Shown here: piece after piece, positions 10,801 through 22,800 of the stretch
How the letters are laid out: each line of letters begins with the position of its first letter
How positions within the stretch are numbered: the first letter of the stretch is position 1
NCBI RefSeq assembly: GCF_040183065.1
Contig: NC_091118.1
Location: 212,631,529-212,695,528 of the forward strand
DNA from: Periplaneta americana
Lineage: Eukaryota; Arthropoda; Insecta; Blattodea; Blattidae
Length of the DNA: 64,000 nucleotides
Reading direction: 5' to 3'
Program-made: the position numbers and the translations under genes
Notes under the pieces: generated by a model
Database searches by the model: none
Told to the model about the DNA's origin: nothing
The model's input: only the letters and a program-made list of their open reading frames with translations

Positions 10801-13800
10801 ACCATGTGTTACCGTCAGGTGAGCAGAGTTTATAGCTTGATATACATTTAAATGGTTGGATGCAAGCTGCTGGGTTTATCTTCTTCTTTGAGCGATATAG
10901 TTGTGCTGTGCCAGCATGAAAGTTCATTTTAGTTTTAATAGAATTTGAGTTTGGTACATCTGAATTATTCCGGCTAGGAATTAAGAAGGTGTGGACCTAA
11001 TAATCGTTGTACCCTTGCAGGGCATGCACGAGATACTGGCCCCATTGCTGTTTGTTCTGCACTGCGACCATCAGGCCCTGCTGCACACCAAAGAACAAGT
11101 GCCGATCAGGTAAATTCAGTTCTTGTCTCTTGCTCTAAATGAAAGAAAGGAACAACTGGATAATACCCACGGCAGACCAATATCGATAGCCGAAGCAATT
11201 CGCTGGCCACTAGTCACCGGGCCGTACCGAGCCGTATCAAACAAAATATAATCGAAATGGTGGTAGTCAAATTCGCGACTATATTCTTAAATAATTCACT
11301 CCATTAGTCAAGTTCAAGGTTTTATGTAGTACAACGGCGGTTTTTTGAATGCATTAAAAGAAAATGAAGATGTAGTAAGATCATAAACTAGGTTATCACA
11401 AGGAAATTAACAGGAAAAAAGGTGTGTTTCACGGAATACCATTAAAATGACGGAAAGTAAATTTCCGGTTAAAGTTCGCCAAAGCGTAAAGTACGTAATT
11501 ATGACGGCGTTGCTGTTTTATTTCTGGCCTATAGAAAAATACCTAGCCTTTTACGAAAAAAAATTTTAGGGACCATGAAATTATTCACCACTTTTATTAT
11601 AGGCCTATTAATTTTTTATCAATATTACGAATCAAAAACAGTCATATTATATAATTTTAACTACTACATGGACGAATGAAATCAAGCTAACCTAACCAAA
11701 GCTAACCTAACCTAAGCTAACCTAACCTAACCAAAACTAACCTAACCTAAGCTAAGCTGACCTAACCTAAGCTAACCAAAGCTAACCTAACCTAACCAAA
11801 GCTAACCTAACCAAAGCCAACCTAACCTAACCTTTGTAAATGCAAGGTCTGTAACCAAATCAAGAAGATATCTCAATAATTTAATCTGCAATGTACACTC
11901 AAAAATAAATTCAAGTAAGGATCACGCTCCCACTACATGAGAGGTCCACGCATGCGCTACAGCAAAACTGTTTCTGTCCCGAGCCTCTCATCTAAGGCAC
12001 TCGTCATAATTTACTCGCAACATTTACGCAAATACACATTGTCGCTAACAGTGGTGCTATCTCTCAATAATGTTCAGAAGGAAGGAGGTAGACAGAGAGA
12101 GAGAAAAAAAGAAATATAGCACAAAACTATTTTGTCTCGAGACTCTCATCTAAAACACGTAATAAGTCACATAATCTACTTGCAATATATTTGCGCAAAT
12201 ACACTTTGTAGCTAACACTGGTGCTATCTCTCAGTAATGTTCAGAACGAAGGAGGCAGAGAGAGAGAGAAAAAAATTTCTCCCGCCAACTACGCCACACA
12301 CCAACGTCATGTTCTTATGTTGGTGACATTGTGTATTTACTTAAATTTGGTGGTAAATGTAACGGCACGGTTCAAAGTGACCGTGGTAATTCTCCAGTAT
12401 AGCGGAAAGAAATTAATACAGAACCTAAGGCAGAATGTAGGCCTAGTTCAGTTCACACCGGTACTCGAATTGTTATGTCTGTAAAGTAATAACATCTGCC
12501 ATCATATGGGTTACTGCACTCAGCACATAGTCTACTTACATTGTTATAGAAGGGAAATGTGTACCTGAAAATAAAAACAAGAACGCCATCTCCTTTACTT
12601 TTACATTGTTCTAAGCATAAAAAAAAAAAAATGTATGTACAGAGTGTCTCTAAAGTAGACTGACAAATTGTATTAGCCACAGAGTAAAGAAGAATGCCCG
12701 TCAGAACCTCACAGTCCTATTTTAAATATTTTTCAAGTTATCATTCTGTGAATCTCTTAAAGTCCAGTCACAATAATGAAAGTCAGACAATGTTTGAATT
12801 GCCAAAAGATGAGAAAGAGTATGTGTTATTTGTAGGAAAGACATTCTCGGTGTTTTGTTTCTTTTCAACCTAACTCAAGCGTGATTAGGCAGTGTATGAA
12901 GAAATATTCTCTGAGTCCATGGCAAGATAGAAGTTCAACAGTTCCATGCCAGGTATAGTCCTGTCTTATTTCCGGCAGCCAATCATGTTGCAGGTCGGCT
13001 ACATTTAAACGTGTGTGTCTTGTGATTTACTGATGATGACGTTATGCATTTCCTAAGGCTCGATAAATGCTTAATATGTTGCTTGTTGTTTTCTAATGCC
13101 AGGCGTTTGACAATAAAGTCATTTGATCTCTTGCACTCCAATATTTTTCAAAGATATCATCATGACTAGCCACTGAAGCACAGATTTTGAGGTGTTCCTA
13201 ATCCATTTCTTGGTTTGAGTTGCACAATGGGCAGTTAGGGAACTGATATATTCCAATTCTATGCAGGTGTTTGGCCAAACAATCATGGCCTGTTGCCAAT
13301 CTAAATGCAGCTACAGACGATTTTCGTGGTAAATCGGGAATTAACTGTGGATTATGATGCAGAGAGTTCCATTTTTTCCCTTGGGATTGTGTTATCAAAT
13401 TTTGTTTGTTGAAGTCTAAGTATGTAGATTTAATAAATCTCTTCACAGAGTAATACGTAGATTTAGTAACGGGTCTGTAAGTAGCAGTGCTGCCCTTCTT
13501 TGCTAAAGCATCCGCATTCTCGTTTCCTAGGATTCCACAATGGGATGGTATCCATTGGAATAGAATTCTTTTTTTGAGTGATATTAATTGAGAGAGCATT
13601 TTAGTTATTTTTGCTGTTTGAGATGAAGGTGTGTGTTTAGAGACGATTGATAGAATAGCTGCTTTGGAGTCTGACAATATAACTGCATTCCTAAATTTAT
13701 TTATGTGGCATAGAAGATTCCTGAGCCATTCACTTATTGCAATGATTTCACCATCAAAACTTGTTCCATATCCAAGAGATCTATAAAGTGAGAAGAGACA

Positions 13801-16800
13801 GCACGTAACACCTGCACCGGCACCTTGTTCTCTGGAGATCAAGGATCCGTCGGTGTATAAATGAAGCCAGTTTTGTGGAGGGTACCTAATATTAATTGTC
13901 TCTAAAGACAATTGTTTCAGTGTTTCTGTGTTTACTTCTGATTTCAGTATTTCTTCTGTTAAATTTAGATTATATTCTATATTTAATAGAGTTAAAGGGT
14001 TTGGTTTAATTTGTAAGTTTTCTTTTAAATTCGGGATATTGATTTTCTGTTTTAATTCTTGAACAATGGATATGAAACTTTTTTGAATTTTCAATCTACA
14101 GAGAGGACTGTATGAATGCCAATTGTTTCCTGGTAATCTGATAAGTTTTTCATATTGAATCAGTGCTTTTTCTTCTATTGTCATTTTGATGCTGTTAATA
14201 TTAGTGAGGAATCTCATAGAATCTATTGGCGTTGTTTTGATTCCACCAGTAACGAGTCTGAGAGCTTGGTTTTGAACATATTCTATGTCGTTTATGAAAG
14301 GTGAAGTAATTAAAATTTCTCCGCAGTATGTCAGCACTGGCTGTATAAACATTTACATTGTTATAGAAGGGAAACGTGTACCTGAAAATAAAAACAAAAA
14401 CGCCATCACCTTTACTTTTACATTGTTCTAAGCATAAAAAAAATGTATGTACAGAGTGTCTCTAAAGTAGACTGACAAATTGTATTATCCACAGAGTAAA
14501 GAAGTATGCCCGTCAAAACCCCACAGCCCTATTTTAAATATTTTTCAAGTTATCATTCTGTGAATCTCTTAAAGTCCAGTCACAATAATGAAAGTCAGAC
14601 AATGTTTGAATGACCAAAAGATGAGAAAGAGTATGTGTTATTTGTAGGAAAGACATTCTCGGTGTTTTGTTTCTTTTCTACCTAACTCAAGAGTGATTAG
14701 GCAGTGTATGGAGAAATATTCTCTGAGTCCATGGCAAGGTAGAAGTTCAACAGTTCCATGCCAGGTAGAGTCTCGTCTTATTTCCAGCAGCCAATCATGT
14801 TGCAGGTCGGCAACATTTAAACATGTGCGTCTTGTGATTTGCTGATGATGACGTTATGCATTTCCTAAGGCTCGATAAATGCTTAATATAATCGCCCGCC
14901 GTTTTGGCTCTTTCATTGGTGTTCACGGAAAGCACACGAGGACGTTATTTGCCACTCAATCATTTGCTCAATTACAGTGCGTTTGATTTATTATCATAGG
15001 AGCTACGACATGATCATGTTTAACGGTGTGGTAGCTTAGCAACGAAAGAACAAAAATGGCGAACGATACTACCTACCTAGATTTTATAGAGCCTTCACTT
15101 CCTAAGACGTAAACAAAGAAGAGGAGTCATGCTGGGAATAACAGCGTCACGACTATAATATATGTATGATGTACATAAACACACTGCCTAATCACAAGCA
15201 TATTTACTTATTTATTTATTATTTTTATTTAATTGAACATACCAAAAAAATTTGTGGGTTTATTTTTGAGATACCCTGTATAATCTTAAGCTGCAAATGA
15301 TACCGTGAGGATTGTACAGTGAAATTTTAATGTCAAAGAAGTACGATCTGCACCTCCAGTTAAAAACTTCGGACAGAGGTTTTGGGAATAAATTTACATG
15401 AATTTCTGTGTACTAATATGGTTTAAAACATAATGAATAGATGTATACCACTCGGTTCAAAAAATTTCCAGAATATATTTTTTCGTTGAAATGAATAATG
15501 TTATATGGTATATTTATGTTTCTGGTGTTGGCATCATTCGTGATGTCACTTCCGTACAAATTTCATGATCATAGTCATTGTTGTTGAGTAGCAATTGTCT
15601 GTTTTTGTTTGTGTGATATTCGTTCGTTGCATTTCAGAATGAAGACTGTGTGAATAACAAAGATAACCAGCACTCTGGTCGACCTACAGAAAAACGTTTA
15701 TGTCAGGCATAGACCTGCGTTGTTTTCATTGCTGCTTCACCATAAGCTTCTTGAAGCATTCTTAATATCTCTAAAAAAACACGTTGCTCTGTATCCTACA
15801 TTCTGAAATGCGACGAAACAATATTACATAAACAACAGCCAATTGCCACACAACAACAATGACTATGATCATGAAACTTCTGCAGAGGTGACGTCATGAA
15901 TTATGCCAACACCAGAAACAGAAATATGTTTTTACAATTTTCCATGGCCACTTTTGGGATCATTTAACCCATTTTGCTTCTTGCCTCCCAGTAAAGAGCA
16001 CTCAGATTCTACACTGCTGCACTTCTTTCTTCAGTTTAGTGCATTGAAGCAGATGTTCTTTGTTCATTGACGATACTGGTATGCTGCACAGTGGATTTTC
16101 TTCAGTGTTGTAAATTCCAATCTTACAAAGATGTGATGCAAGGCAGGCATGTTCTGTATTCAGCCTGAAAATAGCTACGGCTTTCCTGAGTTTTAGGCTG
16201 TATGTCTTCCAAAGTTGATTTATTTCTGTCCATTTTTCCCCTTGTGATTCCTGATTATATTTGTAGCATTTCTGCTTCTAATTTATTTTTAATTTTGATA
16301 CCTAATGTGTGAGCACTCGTAGTTTCATTTTGTCTAAGTAATTTTGTGCATATAGAGTGTTAATTGGGAGGGCAAAGGGAAAAAGACTTTTATGCTCGAC
16401 CATGCCGAAATGTAGTAATTATACACCAGGTAGTAGCCCTTTAATGCACCTCATTAAAGTACAACTATTCATTATAGTTCAGTTGTTCAGCCAATGAGAA
16501 ATCACCATTGTACCATTATAAAACCGCAAGTATCGATTATTATTCTCGGATATGCAATCGAAAGACAATTAGCGAAAAGTCACGGAGGCTGGAAATCCAA
16601 TACTGTCGCAGAAGGTTATGTTCTGTTACTATAATAATTAGCGTTAATTGTAAATAATATTCAAATAAATTCAATTTGTCATGTCGTTTTTCAATTCTAA
16701 ATCAATTTCCAGGTTATATCAATATTAATGTTCATGTTATTCTCTAGATTATATCAAGATCAATGACATTCGTCCCTCGGAAAAAATCAGTACTTTCGCG

Positions 16801-19800
16801 TCTGCGCACATCTCACAATTTAGAAGGTCAGTTCCACTCTTCACTTAGATAACCATAACATGAATACTTATGAATAATTTCAAGTTAGAAATATGGCCGA
16901 GCATAAGAAGTAGTATGAAACTTGCCTATAATGGTGATTAAGACGCTCGTATGAAAATTATGAAACTCGCTTGCGCTCGTTTCATAAACAAACATACTCG
17001 CGTCTTAATTACTACCATTAGAGGCTCGTTGCATAATGTACTATTGGGGAGACTGAGACGTAGATGAGAGGATGATATTAAAATAGATTTGAGAGAGATG
17101 GGACATGATGGTAGGGACTGGATTAGTCTTGCTCATGATAGGGACCGATGGCAGGTTTATGTGAGAGTGGCAATGAACCTCAGGGTTCTCTAAAAGTCAT
17201 TTGTAAGTAAGTAAGTAATTAAGTAACTTTGTGCTCTTTTTTTTGTTCTAGTTCATCAGCAATGTCATTACCATTTATGCCAAAGTGTGATGGTATCCAC
17301 TGAAAACATTTTAGTTTGTGCATTTTCAAGAAGTTTTATTAATTTCCTTAGAAAGAAATATACCAATAACAAAATTCATTTCGGTGTAAAAAATATATTC
17401 CGGAAGCTTTTTGAACCCAATATATACAATGTACTGTACAGTAGTAATTTTGTCTAACACTGTATCAAGGAACAGAAGTTCATTGACTAGTTTTATTAAA
17501 TTTGTAATTCTGTTTAATTTTTCAGTGATGTAATTGCAGAAGTTCTTGATCCAGCTTTTCTTGAAGAAGATGCTTAGTGAGTATGATATCAGTTACTTGA
17601 ATATTGCCTTACTGTTTCAATATTACATCTAAATGCACTTCCTAAATGTGTGCAGATTGCACTAAGAAATCAATTTGTACTCACTCACTCATCCTCCATG
17701 CTCTTTAGTGGAGAAAAGTTATGTAAACAAAGGGGACAGCAGACTGCAATTCTCTCTATCTGTAACTCAGTAACCTTTACAGTATTATATAATTTGACTT
17801 CGCTTTTACACCACCAACTTCCATCCAAAATCATTGATCCCAAAAACATGTCTTTTTGTTGTGGGTGCAGTAAAGATACTCTGTCCACCAGGTGTGTCTC
17901 TAGTGTTGAAGTAATGGACATTTTCTTGCTTGCAGCACGCTGTTTTGTAGAATCATGAGTGGAATTGAGTCTTGTTATCGAATAAATGACCTCACACCAA
18001 CTCCTACGGGCTACTTCCCTGCCAACCTTCAGTCTCCACAGGGAAATGTGAGTTGATAAATTATGTAAATTGTCCTCACTGTTTTGGTCAGGAAATTAAC
18101 TTGTTCAACCTTATATAAAGCAGCTCAAAAGGAATCAAAGTTTTAAAACATGTTGAACTCGATAAAAAATTCAGGTACCACATAAAAATTTTAAAGTGCC
18201 ATGCAACATGACACCCGAGATTTGTCTACCTCTGATGGTGATTATTCGTTTATTCAAAAGCCACGTCTTTCACTGTAAACCCAGCATTCTCCAATCTTTC
18301 CTATTTTCTGCCTTCCTCATAGTCTCCGCATATGATCCATATATAGGGGCGTGATATTATGGTGATTATTTTATCCTGATTTTGGTGATTAAAATGGTTT
18401 GATTTCAGTGAATATTTCGTAAAAAAAAACAAGCGATTTCCTGCATATTTCGCATCCTAAAGAAACTTAAAAAGTAGTAAAATAATATTGTTTTAATTAT
18501 TATTGTTCAGTCCCTTTGAAACTAACAGAAAATTGTTTGCATCATTAATTAAATTCATAATTCAATTTCGTTCGACTGTGAGGGGGTGACGACACTGCCC
18601 TCTTGATCTCACGAAGGAAGTTGTTGCGGGAAAGAGAAATGACTGTTTTCTGCTTGTGCAGCTCCCTGGAAGTAGTTCCTGAAACTATGCTTACACCGTT
18701 GCTAGATATCAACGTATGTAATGCTGGATGATGAAATATGTAGAAATGTTCTTGTGTATTTTATAATGAAGAAACTTTATTTGAAAAAAAAAAGTAATTT
18801 TTCATGCGAATTCTTCTTGTTTTTTGTTGTTGTTGAAAATATTGTGTTTGTGAAGTAATTTCGTCAATTTATATCAATTTCACAAAAATTTGCGGGTATA
18901 TTTCTCTTAACTCCAAAAACTTAATAAGATTGTCCATTTCCAATGGATACCAGCACACTGTGGAGTCATGGAGAATGAAACCGCAGACACACTTGCCAAG
19001 AAAGGCACAACAATAAAACAAAAGTCTAAATTTAATTTCTCATATTCCTCAATAAAACGCTTGATCACTACAAAATTTTCTCATTCATACCTACAAGAAA
19101 TAGAATCAAATGCTAAAGACAAAAAATGGATTACACTACTTTCCAACCCAGATATAATCCCCCAGAGACCAAGGAAAACAGCAGTTGCAGCCTTCAGACT
19201 AGTGACAAATCACGACTGTCTAGCAAGTCATCTCTACAGAATAGGTATCTCAGCTTCACCCATATGTGTCCTGTGTAACGATCCAGCAGAAATGAATGAA
19301 GATCACTTGAAGATCTGTGAAGCATTAAGATCAGAAGAAACTACAGTTCAAAAGTATTGGAAGCACGACTGCTAATGGCTTCATTGCCAGATGCAAGGCA
19401 CTAGACAACAACAACATTTCTCTTAATTTTGGGCTTTCATTAAGGGATTGCAATTTTCCATGTATAAAATTAAGTTTTTAATACATTTCGCGTAAATTGT
19501 TAATACCAAAAAATCACACACCTATTACTATTATTGTCTACTTGAACAAGTAAGATATTTTATGTGCAGTGAGTAATTTGTGATTGTCACTGTGTTGATA
19601 AGATCTGTGCCATGTTTCAGGGCTCGGACTCCCGGTCGGAGAACGAAGTGGTGGCCCAGCTGAACTGGATTCGGGACAACCTGCTGGCCCCGACCGACCC
19701 GCAGCTGTACGAGCATCTGCAGCAGCTGGACATACCGCTCCCACTCTTTGGAATGTCAGTGAACTACCTCTAGTATTAACTAGAAATCTATTTGAGAAAA

Positions 19801-22800
19801 ATTCGTTCTGGCACTGGGAATCGAACCTGGGACGTCTCAGCTATGCACCAGGGCACGATCCACTATGCTGGCCGAACTCTTTCTATTACTTAGAAATGTT
19901 TAGTTTAAGATGTTTCCCGATATTCAAAGTGACCTGAAATTTTTTGCTACATGTCGCTCATAAGTAGGACAATCCTAGTAGGACATCAACGTCTATTATG
20001 CAATATTACTCCTGCTCTTCTAGTCAAGTTAAACGACACAATAACCCCTTTTGCTTCCTGTGTTGAAAACCTTGGAGTTTACTTTGATACGCATTTAAAC
20101 TGGAATAACCAAGTAACCCATATTATCAAAAAAGTGCTTTCCATACTACATTCCTTAAACAGCATTCGAAAATTCCTCCCGCTGTCACTCAAGAAAATAC
20201 TAGTGGAAACACTAGTAATGCCCCACTTCGATTATTGTGATTCTCTACTGACTGACCTCAATGTCAACCAGTCGCAAAGATTACAACGTGTTCATAATTC
20301 TTGTGTTCGCTTCGTCTGCGATGTCCGTCACGCTGACCACATTACCCCATCCTTCCAAACTCTAAACTGGCTACGGCTTAACGAACGTAGAAATTTTCAT
20401 TCTCTTGTTCTCCTTTTCCAAGTCCTTCACACCTCTACACCTACCTACCTTGCCTCCCGTTTCAGTTACCTGTCATCACATCACAATCTCTACACGCATG
20501 CAAAATAGCCGCATACTAGCCATACCAACACACAAGACATCATCGTATTCATCATCATACACAATCTCGCTCTCGCGCTTGTGGAATACCCTACCCAGTG
20601 ACATCAGAGACTGTCGGAATTTAGTAGCGTTCAAAAGCAAACTTATTAAGCATTTTCTTACTGCGTAGAGTAGGTTTAATTTTTACTTAGTTAATAAAAA
20701 AAAATAAATTTCTCTCTTCTTAACTTTTACAATAAACTGTCTAGCTTTTATTAGTCAGTTAATCTTTTAGTACTTTGATTTTTATTGTATTTGTAAATTT
20801 AATATTAATTATAATTATAATTGTAATTGTATTCTTAATATTGTAGTTGTAATCCCCTGGTAGAGGGGGAGAGAAGGCCTGATGGCCATATCTCTGCCAG
20901 GTTAAATAAATAAAATAAATAAATAAGTAAGTAAACAAAAATCCAACGTTTTGGAACTATCTGTTGGCTTCCATGACAAGTAAAGTCCCCTGCACATTTA
21001 AAATTATTCAAGTTTCGAAATGAGCACACGATGTATAGAAATGGGCATAATTGGCTGGTGTGTTGTTGCAGACGCTGGCTGCGTCTTCTGTTTGGCAGGG
21101 AGTTCCCCCTGCAGGACCTGCTAGTGCTGTGGGACGCCATATTTGCAGAAGGCGACAACTTCGAGCTGGTCAACTACGTGGTGGTGGCGATGCTCGTAGC
21201 CATCAGGTACCAGTGTGAGTTCGCCAGACATTAAGTATATTGTGAAGGAAACAGTGTATGCTTTAGGGCAGGCATCGGCAAGAATGCAAATATGGGAAAT
21301 GCCTGTTATTATTCAGTTGAGAAGCTTTTATCATCCAGTCTGCTGTCAAAAAATCTGAAAGTTAGAATTTATAAAACAGTTATATTACCGGTTGTTCTGT
21401 ATGGTTGTGAAACTTGGACTCTCACTTTGAGAGAGGAACATAGGTTAAGGGCGTTTGAGAATAAGATGCTTAGGAAAATATTTGGGGCTAAGGGGGATGA
21501 AGTTACAGGAGAATGGAGAAACATAATTAGGAACATTAAATCCAGACGTTTGAGATGGGCAGGACATATGGGCGAATCCAGACATGCATATAGAGTGTTA
21601 GTTGGGAGGCCAGAGGGAAAAAGACCTTTAGGGAGGCCGAGACGTAGATGGGAAGATAATATTAAAATGGATTTGAGGTAGGTGGGATATGATGGTAGAG
21701 ACTGGATTAATCTTGCTCAGGATAGGGACCAATGGCGGGCTTATGTGAGGGCGGCAATGAACCTCCGGGTTCCTTAAACGCCAGTAAGTAAGTAAGTAAG
21801 TATCGGCAAAAATGCAATCGTGATTACTCATAATAGTGATGTCGCAGGGGCAGCTAAGCAAACTGTCTCTGCATCACCCTCTCCCTTTCTTTCAACTCCC
21901 CTACAACTCCGGTACTCGAGCATCTATCAGTGGCGGATTGCCTGCTTAGATTTAGATTGCTTCTCTCTCATAATCTATGTTTGTTCAGAAAGATGTCTTT
22001 AAGGAAGAATGTGATAAAAAGTATTTTTTGTTGTGCACATGGCGACAGTGTAAAGTACCTCGCATGTCACAATCAATCAATCAATCAAACTCCTGTATCT
22101 CCTCATGAGGAGCATAGGGCATTCACAAAGTGCCTCCATCGGACCCTATTTGTAGCCAACTTCTTCACTTCGCTCCATGTTTTCCCCTCCCTAGCAATTT
22201 CCTCCAAAACTGTTCTCTTCCATGTATTTTTTGGCCTTCCTCTTGTTCTACTACCCTGGGGGTTCCAATCCAAAGCCATTCTTTCAACTGCTCCATCTTC
22301 TTTCCTGATTGTGTGCCCTATCCAATCCCACTTTCGTCTTTTGATTTCTATTGTGATTTCTTTCTGATTTGTTATCTTCCATAGTTCTGAGTTTGTGATT
22401 ATGTGTGGCCATCTAATTTTTAAAATTCTTCGTAAACATCTATTAACAAATGTTTGCAGTTTGTTTTGTATAATTTTACTTATTTTCCATGTCTCACAGC
22501 CATATAATAAGACTGATTTCACATTACCGTTAAAGATTTTAATTTTTGTAGATCTAGATATAATATAAGATTTCCATATTGGGTACAACTGGACAAATGC
22601 ACTATTTGCATTTTTATTCGGTTCTTTACATCCTCAAAATCTCCACCATCCTTGTCAATTATACTACCCAAATATTTAAATTCTTGAACAGTATCAATGT
22701 TATTATTATAACTTTATCTGTCTTTTTACTATTTAATCTCACTTCTTTAATTTTCTTTACGTTTATTTTCATATGAGCCCCTTTTGTTACTTCTAATAAA

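Larger units (their letters stand above)
15450..17420. mobile_element. TIR-bounded element hosting three nested insertions
   Basis: GGTTCAAAAAATTTCC at about 15454 and its reverse partner GGAAGCTTTTTGAACC at about 17402 open inverted ends of about 70 bp (GAATATATTTTTT shared). Inside are a foldback (15510-15940), a minus LINE (about 15960-17350), an RTE-like LINE within that, and a hairpin element within the RTE. Family not established. Confidence 0.6.

Noticed and set aside
15052-15109. Micro-frame [18 protein letters not shown] preceded by TAGCAAC and followed by a GT
   Set aside because: Looks like a first exon, but there is no matching downstream exon, and the surrounding sequence feels repetitive; support is too thin.
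21206-21207. Alternative exon 9 donor CAG|GTACCA
   Set aside because: It would put exon 10 in the wrong frame unless a different, weaker acceptor is used; GTGAGT at 21215 solves both.
22103-22384. Plus-strand open frames opposite the RTE-like LINE
   Set aside because: Antisense shadows of the coding strand.
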